From assembly GCF_000148545.1 (NCBI RefSeq), contig NZ_AEDV01000097.1, positions 1 through 63,800 on the forward strand: DNA of 63,800 nt. The letters run 5' to 3'. Below are positions 47,293-58,549 of this stretch, piece by piece. The notes beneath the pieces are model-generated. The model was not told the DNA's origin. It saw only the letters and a list, made by a program, of their open reading frames with translations, and searched no databases. The position numbers and the translations under genes are program-made. Within the stretch, counting starts at the first letter, position 1; every line of letters starts with the position of its first letter. Source of the DNA: Streptococcus mitis SK597. Lineage in GTDB: Bacteria; Bacillota; Bacilli; Lactobacillales; Streptococcaceae.

Positions 47293-47301
47293 TTATCCAC
47301 A
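47293..47301 (+). promoter_or_regulatory. Perfect DnaA box upstream of htrA
   Basis: TTATCCACA, in the rlmH-htrA gap, about 2.3 kb left of dnaA. An isolated box that could titrate DnaA or influence htrA. Confidence 0.65.
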
Positions 47302-47321
47302 ATCTGTGAAAAACTTTTGTG

Positions 47322-47354
47322 TTTAAGTTATAATTAAGCTAGTCAGTTTATACT
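47322..47354 (+). promoter_or_regulatory. CiaR repeat and -10 of htrA-parB
   Basis: TTTAAG-TTATA-ATTAAG (47322-47338) fits the CiaR direct repeat NTTAAG-N5-WTTAAG. A TATACT (47349-47354) follows after 10 bases, so the repeat takes the place of a -35, as in CiaR-activated promoters. Confidence 0.85.
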
Positions 47355-47362
47355 TTCAGTAA

Positions 47363-48565
<1,203 letters not shown>

Positions 48566-48574
48566 TTGACATCT

Positions 48575-48594
48575 ATGTAAAGAAAACTTTACAT
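48575..48594. other. Hairpin between htrA and parB
   Basis: ATGTAAAG-AAAA-CTTTACAT, a perfect 8-bp inverted repeat, not followed by a T run. It could be a weak attenuator or a protein-binding site in the htrA-parB transcript. Confidence 0.5.
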
Positions 48595-48622
48595 AAGAGA
48601 AAAGATGTGTTAGTGTAGAATC

Positions 48623-49381
48623 ATGGAAAAATTTGAAATGATTTCTATCACAGATATACAAAAAAATCCTTATCAACCTCGAAAAGAATTTGATAGAGAA
48701 AAACTAGATGAACTAGCACAGTCTATCAAAGAAAATGGGATCATTCAACCGATTATTGTTCGTCAATCTCCTGTAATTGGTTATGAAATCCTTGCAGGAG
48801 AGAGACGCTATCGGGCTTCACTTTTAGCTGGTCTAAGGTCTATCCCTGCTGTTGTTAAACAGCTTTCAGACCAAGAGATGATGGTCCAGTCCATTATTGA
48901 AAATTTACAAAGAGAAAATTTAAACCCAATAGAAGAAGCACGCGCCTATGAATCTCTCGTAGAGAAAGGATTCACCCATGCTGAAATTGCAGATAAAATG
49001 GGCAAGTCTCGTCCATATATCAGCAACTCCATTCGTTTGCTTTCCTTGCCAGAACAGATTCTCTCAGAAGTAGAAAATGGCAAACTATCACAAGCGCATG
49101 CTCGTTCGCTAGTTGGGTTGAATAAGGAACAACAAGACTATTTCTTTCAACGGATTATAGAAGAAGATATTTCTGTAAGGAAGTTAGAAGCTCTTCTGAC
49201 AGAGAAAAAACAAAAGAAACTGCAAGAAAATGATCATTTCATACAAAATGAAGAAGAACAGTTAAAAAAACTACTCGGATTAGATGTAGAAATCAAACTA
49301 TCTAAAAAAGATAGTGGAAAAATCATTATTTCTTTTTCAAACCAAGAAGAATACAGTAGAATTATCAACAGCCTGAAATAA
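48623..49381 (+). CDS. parB: Chromosome partitioning protein ParB (Spo0J)
   Basis: 252 residues. The N-terminal CTP-binding domain has NPYQPRKEF and GERRYRAS; the central helix-turn-helix (about 110-165: GFTHAEIADKMGKSRPYISN) reads parS; a short C-terminal dimerisation part follows. No parA is next to it, as in pneumococcus. It loads SMC at parS sites near the origin; three parS-like palindromes lie in this window. The start at 48623 has no clear ribosome binding site and a TAGAAT ends one base before it, so it may be translated from the htrA transcript or from the internal ATG at 48638. Confidence 0.95.
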   Translation: MEKFEMISITDIQKNPYQPRKEFDREKLDELAQSIKENGIIQPIIVRQSPVIGYEILAGERRYRASLLAGLRSIPAVVKQLSDQEMMVQSIIENLQRENLNPIEEARAYESLVEKGFTHAEIADKMGKSRPYISNSIRLLSLPEQILSEVENGKLSQAHARSLVGLNKEQQDYFFQRIIEEDISVRKLEALLTEKKQKKLQENDHFIQNEEEQLKKLLGLDVEIKLSKKDSGKIIISFSNQEEYSRIINSLK

Positions 49382-49593
49382 GGCTGTTCTTTTATTTTTT
49401 TATCTCACAAGGTTATCCACTATATTTTTCAATAAAAAGCTTAATAAATCAATAGTTTCTGACTTTATCCCCAACCTGTGGATAAAACTTGATAACATTG
49501 TGGATTATTTCCCACAGCTTGTGGAAAATTCTTACTATCTATGGTAAAATAAGTCTAGCATTAAACTTTTAAATAGTAAAGGAGGAGGGATGA
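49382..49593. other. oriC: Origin of replication, part 1: DnaA-box cluster upstream of dnaA
   Basis: Five DnaA-box-like 9-mers: TTATCCACT (49413-49421), TTATCCCCA (49465-49473), TGTGGATAA (49477-49485, perfect), TGTGGATTA (49499-49507) and the weaker TGTGGAAAA (49520-49528), in very AT-rich DNA. An extended -10 (TGGTAAAAT, 49542-49550) for dnaA follows directly, so DnaA probably represses its own gene. Confidence 0.88.
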
Positions 49594-50955
49594 TTGAAAG
49601 AAAAACAATTTTGGAATCGTATCTTAGAATTTGCGCAAGAAAGACTAACTCGATCCATGTATGATTTCTATGCTATTCAAGCTGAACTCATCAAAGTAGA
49701 GGAAAATGTTGCTACTATATTTTTACCACGATCTGAAATGGAAATGGTCTGGGAAAAACAACTAAAAGATATTATTGTAGTTGCTGGATTTGAAATTTAT
49801 GATGCTGAGATAACTCCCCACTATATTTTCACCAAACCTCAAGATACGGCTATCTCACAAGTTGAAGAAGCTACAAATTCAACTCTTTATGATTATAGTC
49901 CAAAGTTAGCATCTATTCCTTATTCGGATACTGGGTTAAAAGAAAAGTATACCTTTGATAATTTTATTCAAGGGGATGGAAATGTTTGGGCAGTATCAGC
50001 CGCTTTGGCTGTCTCTGAAGATTTGGCCTTGACATATAATCCTCTTTTTATCTATGGAGGACCTGGGCTTGGTAAGACTCACCTGTTAAACGCTATTGGA
50101 AATGAAATTCTAAAAAATATTCCAAATGCGCGTGTCAAATACATACCCGCTGAAAGCTTTATTAATGACTTTCTTGATCACCTAAGACTTGGGGAAATGG
50201 AAAAGTTTAAAAAAACCTATCGTAGTCTTGATCTTTTGTTAATCGATGATATCCAGTCACTCAGCGGAAAAAAAGTCGCAACTCAGGAAGAATTTTTCAA
50301 TACTTTTAATGCCCTTCATGACAAGCAAAAACAGATTGTCCTAACCAGTGATAGAAGTCCAAAGCATTTAGAAGGACTCGAAGAAAGGCTTGTCACTCGC
50401 TTTAGTTGGGGGTTAACCCAAACTATCACACCTCCTGACTTTGAAACACGCATTGCCATTTTACAAAGTAAAACGGAACATTTAGGCTACAATTTTCAAA
50501 GTGATACTCTAGAATACCTAGCTGGGCAATTTGATTCAAATGTTCGAGATCTTGAGGGAGCTATCAACGACATCACTTTAATTGCCCGAGTAAAAAAAAT
50601 CAAGGATATCACTATTGATATTGCTGCAGAAGCTATTAGAGCTCGCAAACAAGATGTTAGCCAAATGCTCGTCATCCCAATTGACAAAATCCAAAATGAA
50701 GTTGGTAACTTTTATGGTGTCAGTATCAAAGAAATGAAGGGAAGCAGACGCCTTCAAAATATTGTTTTAGCCCGTCAAGTAGCCATGTATTTATCTAGAG
50801 AACTAACAGATAATAGTCTTCCAAAAATTGGGAAGGAATTTGGTGGAAAAGACCATACAACAGTCATTCATGCCCATGCAAAAATTAAATCTTTGATTGA
50901 TGAAGACGATAATTTACGTTTAGAAATTGAATCCATCAAAAAGAAAATCAAATAA
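49594..50955 (+). CDS. dnaA: Chromosomal replication initiator DnaA
   Basis: 453 residues. Domain I (about 1-80), short linker, AAA+ domain with Walker [18 protein letters not shown] (about 153-160) and Walker [11 protein letters not shown], and the C-terminal DNA-binding domain with the DnaA signature [14 protein letters not shown] (about 420). The start is TTG at 49594, eight bases after AGGAGG (49580-49585) and matching the family N terminus MKEKQFWNR. An out-of-frame ATG lies four bases upstream at 49590 and opens a 24-codon frame. Flanked on both sides by DnaA boxes. Confidence 0.97.
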   Translation: MKEKQFWNRILEFAQERLTRSMYDFYAIQAELIKVEENVATIFLPRSEMEMVWEKQLKDIIVVAGFEIYDAEITPHYIFTKPQDTAISQVEEATNSTLYDYSPKLASIPYSDTGLKEKYTFDNFIQGDGNVWAVSAALAVSEDLALTYNPLFIYGGPGLGKTHLLNAIGNEILKNIPNARVKYIPAESFINDFLDHLRLGEMEKFKKTYRSLDLLLIDDIQSLSGKKVATQEEFFNTFNALHDKQKQIVLTSDRSPKHLEGLEERLVTRFSWGLTQTITPPDFETRIAILQSKTEHLGYNFQSDTLEYLAGQFDSNVRDLEGAINDITLIARVKKIKDITIDIAAEAIRARKQDVSQMLVIPIDKIQNEVGNFYGVSIKEMKGSRRLQNIVLARQVAMYLSRELTDNSLPKIGKEFGGKDHTTVIHAHAKIKSLIDEDDNLRLEIESIKKKIK

Positions 50956-51113
50956 CTTGTGGATAACTTTTACTTTATTATCTTTTTTATCCACATTTTT
51001 TAAACAAGCCCAAAAACTAGGTATGCCTTACTTTTAGTCTGTTTTCCACAGATTTCACAGACTCTATTATTACTATTATCCTTCTAATACTAAAAATAAA
51101 TAAAGGAGAATCC
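50956..51113. other. oriC: Origin of replication, part 2: dnaA-dnaN gap with DnaA boxes
   Basis: Perfect boxes TGTGGATAA (50958-50966) and TTATCCACA (50987-50995) face each other across an AT-rich stretch; TTTTCCACA (51042-51050) is a one-mismatch box. This bipartite layout around dnaA is typical of Firmicutes, with unwinding expected in the dnaA-dnaN gap. Confidence 0.88.
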
Positions 51114-52250
51114 ATGATTCATTTTTCAATTAATAAAAATTTATTTCTACAAGCCTTAAATACTACTAAGAGAGCTATTAGCTCTAAAAATGCCATTCCT
51201 ATTTTATCAACCGTAAAAATTGACGTAACCAATGAAGGTGTTACTTTAATTGGTTCAAATGGTCAAATTTCAATTGAAAATTTTATTTCTCAAAAAAATG
51301 AAGATGCTGGTTTGTTAATTACTTCTTTAGGTTCGATCCTTCTTGAAGCTTCTTTCTTCATCAATGTTGTATCTAGTCTACCTGATGTGACTCTTGATTT
51401 TAAAGAAATTGAACAAAATCAAATTGTTTTAACCAGCGGTAAATCAGAAATTACCCTAAAAGGAAAAGATAGTGAACAATATCCACGAATCCAAGAAATT
51501 TCAGCAAGCACTCCTTTGGTTCTTGAAACAAAATTGCTCAAGAAAATTATTAATGAAACAGCTTTTGCTGCAAGTACACAAGAGAGTCGTCCAATTTTGA
51601 CAGGTGTTCATTTTGTATTGAGTCAACACAAAGAGTTAAAAACAGTGGCAACAGACTCTCATCGTCTAAGCCAGAAAAAATTAACGCTTGAGAAAAATAG
51701 TGATGATTTTGATGTCGTGATTCCTAGCCGTTCTCTACGCGAATTTTCAGCGGTATTTACAGATGATATCGAAACTGTAGAGATTTTCTTTGCCAATAAC
51801 CAAATCCTCTTTAGAAGCGAAAATATTAGCTTCTATACTCGTCTCCTCGAAGGGAACTATCCTGACACAGATCGTTTGATTCCAACGGACTTTAATACTA
51901 CTATTACTTTTGATGTTGTAAACTTACGCCAGTCAATGGAACGTGCTCGTCTTTTATCAAGTGCTACTCAAAATGGTACTGTGAAACTTGAAATTAAAGA
52001 TGGGATTGTTAGCGCCCATGTTCACTCTCCAGAAGTTGGTAAAGTAAACGAAGAAATCGATACTGATCAGGTTACTGGTGAAGATTTGACCATTAGTTTC
52101 AACCCAACTTACTTGATTGATTCTCTTAAGGCTTTAAATAGCGAAAAGGTGACCATTAGCTTTATCTCAGCTGTTCGTCCATTTACTCTTGTGCCAGCAG
52201 ATACTGACGAAGACTTCATGCAACTTATCACCCCAGTTCGTACAAATTAA
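51114..52250 (+). CDS. dnaN: DNA polymerase III beta subunit (sliding clamp)
   Basis: 378 residues, three repeated clamp domains (about 1-125, 128-245, 247-378), ending in the conserved LVPADTDEDFMQLITPVRTN. ATG behind AAAGGAGAATCC. The ring holds DNA polymerase on the template. Follows dnaA and the second DnaA-box group. Confidence 0.97.
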   Translation: MIHFSINKNLFLQALNTTKRAISSKNAIPILSTVKIDVTNEGVTLIGSNGQISIENFISQKNEDAGLLITSLGSILLEASFFINVVSSLPDVTLDFKEIEQNQIVLTSGKSEITLKGKDSEQYPRIQEISASTPLVLETKLLKKIINETAFAASTQESRPILTGVHFVLSQHKELKTVATDSHRLSQKKLTLEKNSDDFDVVIPSRSLREFSAVFTDDIETVEIFFANNQILFRSENISFYTRLLEGNYPDTDRLIPTDFNTTITFDVVNLRQSMERARLLSSATQNGTVKLEIKDGIVSAHVHSPEVGKVNEEIDTDQVTGEDLTISFNPTYLIDSLKALNSEKVTISFISAVRPFTLVPADTDEDFMQLITPVRTN

Positions 52251-52283
52251 GTGAAAGAGGTTGAGCTCAGCTCGCCTCTTTTA

Positions 52284-52292
52284 TGATATAAT
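52284..52292 (+). promoter_or_regulatory. Extended -10 promoter of the DUF951 gene
   Basis: TGATATAAT, with the ATG 22 bases downstream. Confidence 0.55.
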
Positions 52293-52314
52293 CGAAAAAG
52301 AAAAGGAGAGTAGT

Positions 52315-52509
52315 ATGTATCAAGTTGGAAATTTTGTTGAGATGAAAAAACCACATGCTTGCACCATCAAGTCAACAGGAAAAAAAGCTAATCGTTGGGA
52401 AATTACACGTGTAGGAGCAGATATCAAAATAAAGTGCAGTAATTGTGACCATGTTGTCATGATGGGGCGCTATGATTTTGATCGAAAAATGAATAAAATT
52501 ATTGACTGA
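52315..52509 (+). CDS. DUF951 family protein
   Basis: 64 residues from ATG 52315 behind AAAGGAGAG; a longer frame from 52261 would cover the promoter and is rejected. MYQVGNFVEMKKPHAC, then IKCSNCDHVVMMGRYDFDRK: the Cys in HAC and the CxxC-like SNCD fit the zinc-ribbon-like DUF951 family, usually found between dnaN and ychF in streptococci. Function unknown, possibly nucleic-acid binding. Confidence 0.85.
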   Translation: MYQVGNFVEMKKPHACTIKSTGKKANRWEITRVGADIKIKCSNCDHVVMMGRYDFDRKMNKIID

Positions 52510-52551
52510 AAACCCTTAGTTAGAGGGTTAGCAAGTTTTCCCTTTTTGTGT

Positions 52552-52557
52552 TATAAT
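52552..52557 (+). promoter_or_regulatory. -10 element of ychF
   Basis: TATAAT 37 bases before the ychF ATG; a TTAGCA at 52528-52533 could act as -35 (18-base spacer). Confidence 0.5.
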
Positions 52558-52593
52558 ATTAGGGATTGAAATGAAAACGGAGAATGAGAAAAT

Positions 52594-53709
52594 ATGGCTT
52601 TAACAGCAGGTATCGTTGGTTTGCCAAACGTTGGTAAATCAACACTATTTAATGCAATTACAAAAGCAGGAGCAGAGGCTGCAAACTATCCATTTGCGAC
52701 GATTGATCCAAACGTTGGAATGGTTGAGGTTCCAGATGAACGCCTACAAAAATTGACTGAAATGATCACTCCTAAAAAGACAGTTCCAACAACATTTGAA
52801 TTTACAGATATCGCAGGAATTGTAAAAGGAGCTTCAAAAGGAGAAGGACTAGGGAATAAATTCTTGGCCAATATCCGTGAAGTAGATGCGATTGTTCATG
52901 TAGTTCGTGCTTTTGATGATGAAAATGTTATGCGTGAGCAAGGACGTGAAGACGCCTTTGTGGATCCACTTGCAGATATTGACACCATTAACCTGGAATT
53001 GATTCTTGCAGACTTAGAATCAGTCAATAAGCGTTATGCGCGTGTAGAAAAGATGGCACGCACGCAAAAAGATAAAGAATCAGTAGCAGAGTTTAATGTT
53101 CTTCAAAAGATTAAACCAGTCCTTGAAGATGGAAAATCAGCTCGTACAATCGAATTTACAGATGAGGAACAAAAAGTTGTCAAAGGTCTTTTCCTTTTGA
53201 CAACTAAACCAGTTCTTTATGTTGCTAATGTTGACGAGGATGTGGTTTCAGAACCTGACTCTATCGACTATGTCAAACAAATTCGTGAATTTGCAGCGAC
53301 AGAAAATGCTGAAGTAGTCGTCATTTCTGCGCGTGCTGAGGAAGAAATTTCTGAATTGGACGATGAAGATAAAAAAGAGTTTCTTGAAGCCATTGGTTTG
53401 ACAGAATCAGGTGTAGATAAGTTGACGCGTGCAGCTTACCACTTGCTTGGATTGGGAACTTACTTCACAGCCGGTGAAAAAGAAGTTCGCGCTTGGACTT
53501 TCAAACGTGGTATGAAGGCTCCTCAAGCAGCTGGGATTATCCACTCAGACTTTGAAAAAGGATTTATTCGTGCAGTAACCATGTCATATGAGGATTTAGT
53601 GAAATACGGATCTGAAAAGGCCGTAAAAGAAGCTGGACGCTTGCGTGAAGAAGGAAAAGAATATATCGTTCAAGACGGCGATATCATGGAATTCCGCTTT
53701 AATGTCTAA
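52594..53709 (+). CDS. ychF: Obg-family ATPase YchF
   Basis: 371 residues. P-loop [15 protein letters not shown] (about 8-22), G3 [17 protein letters not shown], the NVDE in place of NKxD that gives ATP preference, a helical insertion (about 130-200) and the C-terminal TGS domain (about 285-370). Ribosome-associated, linked to stress responses. Confidence 0.97.
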   Translation: MALTAGIVGLPNVGKSTLFNAITKAGAEAANYPFATIDPNVGMVEVPDERLQKLTEMITPKKTVPTTFEFTDIAGIVKGASKGEGLGNKFLANIREVDAIVHVVRAFDDENVMREQGREDAFVDPLADIDTINLELILADLESVNKRYARVEKMARTQKDKESVAEFNVLQKIKPVLEDGKSARTIEFTDEEQKVVKGLFLLTTKPVLYVANVDEDVVSEPDSIDYVKQIREFAATENAEVVVISARAEEEISELDDEDKKEFLEAIGLTESGVDKLTRAAYHLLGLGTYFTAGEKEVRAWTFKRGMKAPQAAGIIHSDFEKGFIRAVTMSYEDLVKYGSEKAVKEAGRLREEGKEYIVQDGDIMEFRFNV

Positions 53710-53732
53710 AAAATTTAATGAATAGTGTCACT

Positions 53733-53758
53733 TAGGTTGGAAAAAATTCCAACCCTTT
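53733..53758 (+). terminator. Terminator after ychF
   Basis: GGTTGGAA-AAAA-TTCCAACC followed by CTTTTGG; perfect 8-bp stem, 24 bases past the stop codon and just before the pth ribosome binding site. Confidence 0.75.
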
Positions 53759-53780
53759 TGGCTTTTGAAAGGAAAAATAA

Positions 53781-54350
53781 ATGAGCAAATTACTTGTAGG
53801 ATTAGGAAATCCAGGGGATAAATATTTTGAAACAAAACACAATGTTGGTTTTATGTTGATTGACCAACTAGCGAAGAAACAGAATGTTACTTTTACACAC
53901 GATAAGATATTTCAAGCTGACCTAGCATCCTTTTTCCTAAATGGAGAAAAAATTTATCTTGTCAAACCAACGACCTTTATGAATGAAAGTGGAAAAGCGG
54001 TTCATGCTTTATTGACTTATTATGGTTTGGATATTGAAGATTTACTCGTCATTTACGACGATCTTGACATGGAAGTTGGGAAAATTCGTTTAAGAACAAA
54101 AGGCTCAGCGGGTGGTCATAATGGTATCAAGTCTATTATTCAACATATTGGAACTCAGGTCTTTAATCGTGTTAAGATAGGAATTGGAAGACCTAAAAAT
54201 GGTATGTCAGTTGTTAACCATGTTTTGAGTAAGTTTGACAAGGATGATTATATTGGTATTTTACAGTCTATTGACAAAGTTGACGATTCTGTAAACTACT
54301 ATTTACAAGAGAAAAACTTTGAAAAAACGATGCAGAGGTATAACGGATAA
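53781..54350 (+). CDS. pth: Peptidyl-tRNA hydrolase
   Basis: 189 residues. Catalytic His in [11 protein letters not shown] (about 20), Asn in [10 protein letters not shown], Asp in [10 protein letters not shown], and [12 protein letters not shown]. Releases peptides from stalled tRNAs. Its stop codon TAA is directly joined to the mfd ATG, so translation is likely coupled. Confidence 0.97.
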   Translation: MSKLLVGLGNPGDKYFETKHNVGFMLIDQLAKKQNVTFTHDKIFQADLASFFLNGEKIYLVKPTTFMNESGKAVHALLTYYGLDIEDLLVIYDDLDMEVGKIRLRTKGSAGGHNGIKSIIQHIGTQVFNRVKIGIGRPKNGMSVVNHVLSKFDKDDYIGILQSIDKVDDSVNYYLQEKNFEKTMQRYNG

Positions 54351-57300
54351 ATGGTGACCTTATTAGATTTATTCTCAGAAAATGATCAGATAAAAAAATG
54401 GCATCAAAATCTGACAGATAAGAAAAGACAATTAATGTTAGGCTTGTCAACTTCTACAAAAGCTTTAGCAATTGCTAGTAGTTTGAGACAGGAAGATAAG
54501 ATTGTGTTGTTGACGTCAACTTATGGAGAAGCAGAAGGACTTGTTAGTGATCTTATCTCTATCTTGGGTGAGGAACTTGTCTATCCATTTTTGGTAGATG
54601 ACTCCCCTATGGTCGAGTTTTTGATGTCTTCACAAGAAAAAATCATTTCACGGGTTGAAGCCTTGCGTTTTTTGACTAATTCATCTAAGAAAGGGATTTT
54701 AGTTTGTAATATCGCAGCAAGTCGATTGATTTTACCGTCTCCAAATATATTCAAAGATAGTATTGTAAAAATAACAGTTGGTGAAGAATATGACCAACAC
54801 GCGCTTATCCATCAGTTAAAGGAAATAGGCTATCGAAAGGTTACACAAGTACAAACTCAGGGCGAATTTAGTCTTCGAGGAGATATTTTAGATATTTTTG
54901 AAATATCCCAGTTAGAACCTTGCCGAATTGAGTTTTTTGGTGATGAAGTAGATGGTATCAGGTCGTTTGAAGTCGAAACACAATTATCAAAAGAAAATCA
55001 GACAGAACTCACAATCTTTCCAGCTAGCGACATACTTTTGAGAGAAAAGGATTATCAACGAGGTCAGTCAGCTTTAGAAAAACAAATTTCAAAAACGTTA
55101 TCACCTATTTTAAAATCATACTTAGAAGAAATTCTTTCAAGTTTTCACCAAAAACAAATTCATTCTGATTCCCGGAAATTTTTATCTTTGTGTTATGACA
55201 AGATATGGACTGTTTTTGACTATATTGAAAAAGATACCCCAATATTCTTTGATGATTATCAAAAATTAATGAATCAGTATGAAGTATTTGAAAGAGAATT
55301 AGCACAATACTTTACAGAAGAATTACAGAACAGTAAAGCATTTTCTGAGATGCAGTATTTTGCAGATACAGAGCATATCTATAAAAAACAGAGTCCGGTT
55401 ACCTTTTTCTCTAATATGCAAAAGGGTTTAGGAAATCTCAAGTTTGATCAAATTTATCAATTTAATCAATATCCTATGCAGGAGTTTTTCAATCAATTTT
55501 CTTTTCTAAAAGAAGAAATTGAGCGATACAAAAAAATGGATTATACTATTATTCTGCAGTCTAGCAATTCAATGGGAAGTAAAACATTGGAGGATGTGTT
55601 AGAGGAATATCAGATTAAATTGGATTCTAGAGATAAGTCAAGAATCTGTCAAGAATCTGTAAACTTAATCGAGGGCAATCTCAGACATGGTTTTCATTTT
55701 GTAGATGAAAAAATTCTGGTGATTACTGAACATGAGATTTTTCAAAAGAAATTAAAACGTCGTTTTCGAAGACAACATGTTTCAAATGCAGAGCGCTTAA
55801 AAGATTATAATGAACTTGAAAAAGGGGACTACGTTGTTCACCACATTCATGGAATTGGTCAATACCTAGGAATTGAAACCATTGAAATCAAAGGGATTCA
55901 CCGCGATTATGTTAGCGTCCAATACCAAAATGGTGATCAAATTTCTATCCCAGTAGAACAGATTCATCTACTGTCTAAATATATTTCAAGTGATGGGAAA
56001 GATCCTAAACTCAATAAATTAAATGACGGTCATTTTAAAAAAGCAAAGCAAAAAGTTAAGAACCAGGTAGAGGATATAGCTGACGATTTAATTAAACTTT
56101 ATTCTGAACGCAGCCAGTTGAAGGGTTTTGCTTTCTCAGCTGATGATGAAGATCAACATGCTTTTGATGATGCCTTCCCTTATGTTGAAACGGATGATCA
56201 ACTTCGTAGTGTTGAGGAAATCAAGAGAGATATGCAGGCTTCTCAACCAATGGATCGACTTTTAGTTGGGGATGTTGGTTTTGGAAAGACTGAAGTTGCT
56301 ATGCGTGCAGCCTTTAAGGCAGTCAATGATCACAAACAGGTTGTCGTTCTAGTTCCGACGACGGTTTTAGCGCAACAGCACTATACGAATTTTAAGGAAC
56401 GATTCCAAAATTTTGCAGTTAATATTGATGTATTGAGTCGATTTAGAAGTAAAAAAGAGCAGACTGAAACACTTGAAAAATTGAAAAACGGTCAAGTTGA
56501 TATTTTGATTGGAACACATCGTGTTTTGTCAAAAGATGTTGTGTTTGCTGATTTGGGCTTGATGATTATTGATGAGGAACAGCGATTTGGTGTCAAGCAT
56601 AAGGAAACCTTGAAAGAACTGAAAAAACAAGTAGATGTCCTGACCTTGACAGCAACGCCAATTCCTCGTACCCTTCACATGTCTATGCTGGGAATCAGAG
56701 ATTTATCTGTTATTGAAACTCCTCCAACTAATCGCTATCCTGTTCAGACCTATGTTTTAGAAAAGAATGATAGTGTGATTCGTGATGCAGTCTTGCGTGA
56801 AATGGAGCGTGGAGGTCAAGTTTACTATCTTTATAATAAAGTTGACACGATTGACCAGAAGGTTTCAGAATTACAGGAGTTGATTCCAGAAGCTTCAATT
56901 GGTTATGTTCACGGACAAATGAGTGAAATCCAGTTAGAAAATACTCTATTAGACTTTATTGAGGGACAATACGATATTTTGGTGACGACTACCATTATTG
57001 AGACAGGGGTGGACATTCCAAATGCCAATACTTTATTTATTGAAAATGCGGACCATATGGGCTTGTCAACCTTGTATCAGTTAAGAGGAAGAGTCGGTCG
57101 TAGTAATCGTATTGCTTATGCCTATCTCATGTATCGTCCAGAAAAATCAATTAGTGAAGTATCTGAGAAGAGATTAGAAGCGATTAAAGGATTTACAGAA
57201 TTGGGATCCGGATTTAAGATTGCTATGCGAGATCTTTCGATTCGTGGAGCAGGGAATCTCCTAGGAAAATCCCAGTCTGGTTTCATTGATTCTGTTGGTT

Positions 57301-57860
57301 TTGAATTGTATTCGCAGTTATTAGAGGAAGCTATTGCTAAACGAAACGGTAATGCTAACGCTAACACAAGAACTAAAGGGAATGCTGAGTTGATTTTGCA
57401 AATTGATGCCTATCTTCCTGATACTTATATTTCAGACCAACGACATAAGATTGAAATTTACAAAAAAATTCGTCAAATTGACAACCGTGTCAATTATGAA
57501 GAGTTACAAGAGGAGTTGATAGACCGTTTTGGAGAGTACCCAGACGTGGTAGCTTATCTTTTAGAGATTGGTTTGGTCAAATCATACTTGGACAAGGTCT
57601 TTGTTCAACGTGTGGAAAGAAAAGATAATAAAATTACAGTTCAATTTGAAAAAGTCACTCAACGACTGTTTTTAGCTCAAGATTATTTTAAAGCTTTATC
57701 CGCAACGAACTTAAAAGCAGGCATCGCTGAGAATAAGGGATTAATGGAGCTTGTATTTGATGTTCAAAATAAGAAAGATTATGAAATTTTAGAAGGTCTG
57801 CTGATTTTTGGAGAAAGTTTATTAGAGATAAAAGAGTCGAAGGAAGAAAATGCCATTTGA
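54351..57860 (+). CDS. mfd: Transcription-repair coupling factor Mfd
   Basis: 1169 residues, full length. UvrB-homology part (about 1-330), RNA-polymerase interaction domain (about 490-560, EKGDYVVHHIHGIGQYLGIE), the translocase with Walker A GDVGFGKTEV, DEEQ box (IIDEEQRFGV), TAT box (LTLTATPIPRTL), motif VI LRGRVGRSNR, and a C-terminal TRCF domain. Removes RNA polymerase stalled at lesions and recruits UvrA. ATG follows directly on the pth stop codon. Confidence 0.97.
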   Translation: MVTLLDLFSENDQIKKWHQNLTDKKRQLMLGLSTSTKALAIASSLRQEDKIVLLTSTYGEAEGLVSDLISILGEELVYPFLVDDSPMVEFLMSSQEKIISRVEALRFLTNSSKKGILVCNIAASRLILPSPNIFKDSIVKITVGEEYDQHALIHQLKEIGYRKVTQVQTQGEFSLRGDILDIFEISQLEPCRIEFFGDEVDGIRSFEVETQLSKENQTELTIFPASDILLREKDYQRGQSALEKQISKTLSPILKSYLEEILSSFHQKQIHSDSRKFLSLCYDKIWTVFDYIEKDTPIFFDDYQKLMNQYEVFERELAQYFTEELQNSKAFSEMQYFADTEHIYKKQSPVTFFSNMQKGLGNLKFDQIYQFNQYPMQEFFNQFSFLKEEIERYKKMDYTIILQSSNSMGSKTLEDVLEEYQIKLDSRDKSRICQESVNLIEGNLRHGFHFVDEKILVITEHEIFQKKLKRRFRRQHVSNAERLKDYNELEKGDYVVHHIHGIGQYLGIETIEIKGIHRDYVSVQYQNGDQISIPVEQIHLLSKYISSDGKDPKLNKLNDGHFKKAKQKVKNQVEDIADDLIKLYSERSQLKGFAFSADDEDQHAFDDAFPYVETDDQLRSVEEIKRDMQASQPMDRLLVGDVGFGKTEVAMRAAFKAVNDHKQVVVLVPTTVLAQQHYTNFKERFQNFAVNIDVLSRFRSKKEQTETLEKLKNGQVDILIGTHRVLSKDVVFADLGLMIIDEEQRFGVKHKETLKELKKQVDVLTLTATPIPRTLHMSMLGIRDLSVIETPPTNRYPVQTYVLEKNDSVIRDAVLREMERGGQVYYLYNKVDTIDQKVSELQELIPEASIGYVHGQMSEIQLENTLLDFIEGQYDILVTTTIIETGVDIPNANTLFIENADHMGLSTLYQLRGRVGRSNRIAYAYLMYRPEKSISEVSEKRLEAIKGFTELGSGFKIAMRDLSIRGAGNLLGKSQSGFIDSVGFELYSQLLEEAIAKRNGNANANTRTKGNAELILQIDAYLPDTYISDQRHKIEIYKKIRQIDNRVNYEELQEELIDRFGEYPDVVAYLLEIGLVKSYLDKVFVQRVERKDNKITVQFEKVTQRLFLAQDYFKALSATNLKAGIAENKGLMELVFDVQNKKDYEILEGLLIFGESLLEIKESKEENAI

Positions 57861-57917
57861 TATTTTTCTTCTATAAAATAGATAAAAATGGTACAATAAT
57901 AAGTTGAGGTAATAAGG

Positions 57918-58184
57918 ATGAGATTAGACAAATATTTAAAAGTATCGCGAATTATCAAGCGTCGTACAGTCGCAAAAGAAGTAGCAGATAAAGGCAGAAT
58001 CAAGGTGAATGGAATCTTGGCCAAAAGTTCAACGGATTTGAAAGTTAATGACCAAGTTGAAATTCGCTTTGGCAATAAGTTGCTACTTGTAAAAGTACTA
58101 GAGATGAAAGATAGTACAAAAAAAGAAGATGCAGCAGGCATGTATGAAATTATCAGTGAAACACGGGTAGAAGAAAATGTCTAA
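57918..58184 (+). CDS. rqcP: S4-domain ribosome rescue protein RqcP (HslR-like)
   Basis: 88 residues. S4 RNA-binding domain over about 1-60 ([20 protein letters not shown], then [17 protein letters not shown]). Family members bind 50S subunits with peptidyl-tRNA and help RqcH add alanine tails. Overlaps the divIC start by eight bases. Assignment is by family and place; Hsp15-type activity is an alternative. Confidence 0.88.
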
Positions 58185-58545
58185 AAATATCGTACAATTG
58201 AATAATTCTTTTATTCAAAATGAACACCAACGCCGTCGCTACCTGATGAAAGAACGGCAAAAACGGAATCGTTTTATGGGGTGGGTATTGATTTTGATTA
58301 TGCTATTATTTATCTTGCCAACTTTTAATTTAGCGCAGAGCTATCAGCAATTACTCCAAAGACGTCAGCAATTAGCAGACTTGCAAACTCAGTATCAAAC
58401 TTTGAGTGATGAAAAGGATAAGGAGACAGCATTTGCTACCAAGTTGAAAGATGAGGATTATGCTGCCAAATATACACGAGCGAAGTACTATTATTCTAAG
58501 TCGAGGGAAATAGTTTATACGATTCCTGACTTGCTTCAAAGGTGA
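58177..58545 (+). CDS. divIC: Septum formation initiator DivIC (FtsB-like)
   Basis: 122 residues. Basic cytoplasmic N terminus ([15 protein letters not shown]), one membrane helix (about 33-51), then a coiled coil (about 54-90). Forms a complex with FtsL and DivIB at the septum. Overlaps rqcP by eight bases and ends four bases before the next small gene. Confidence 0.9.
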
Positions 58546-58549
58546 TAAA

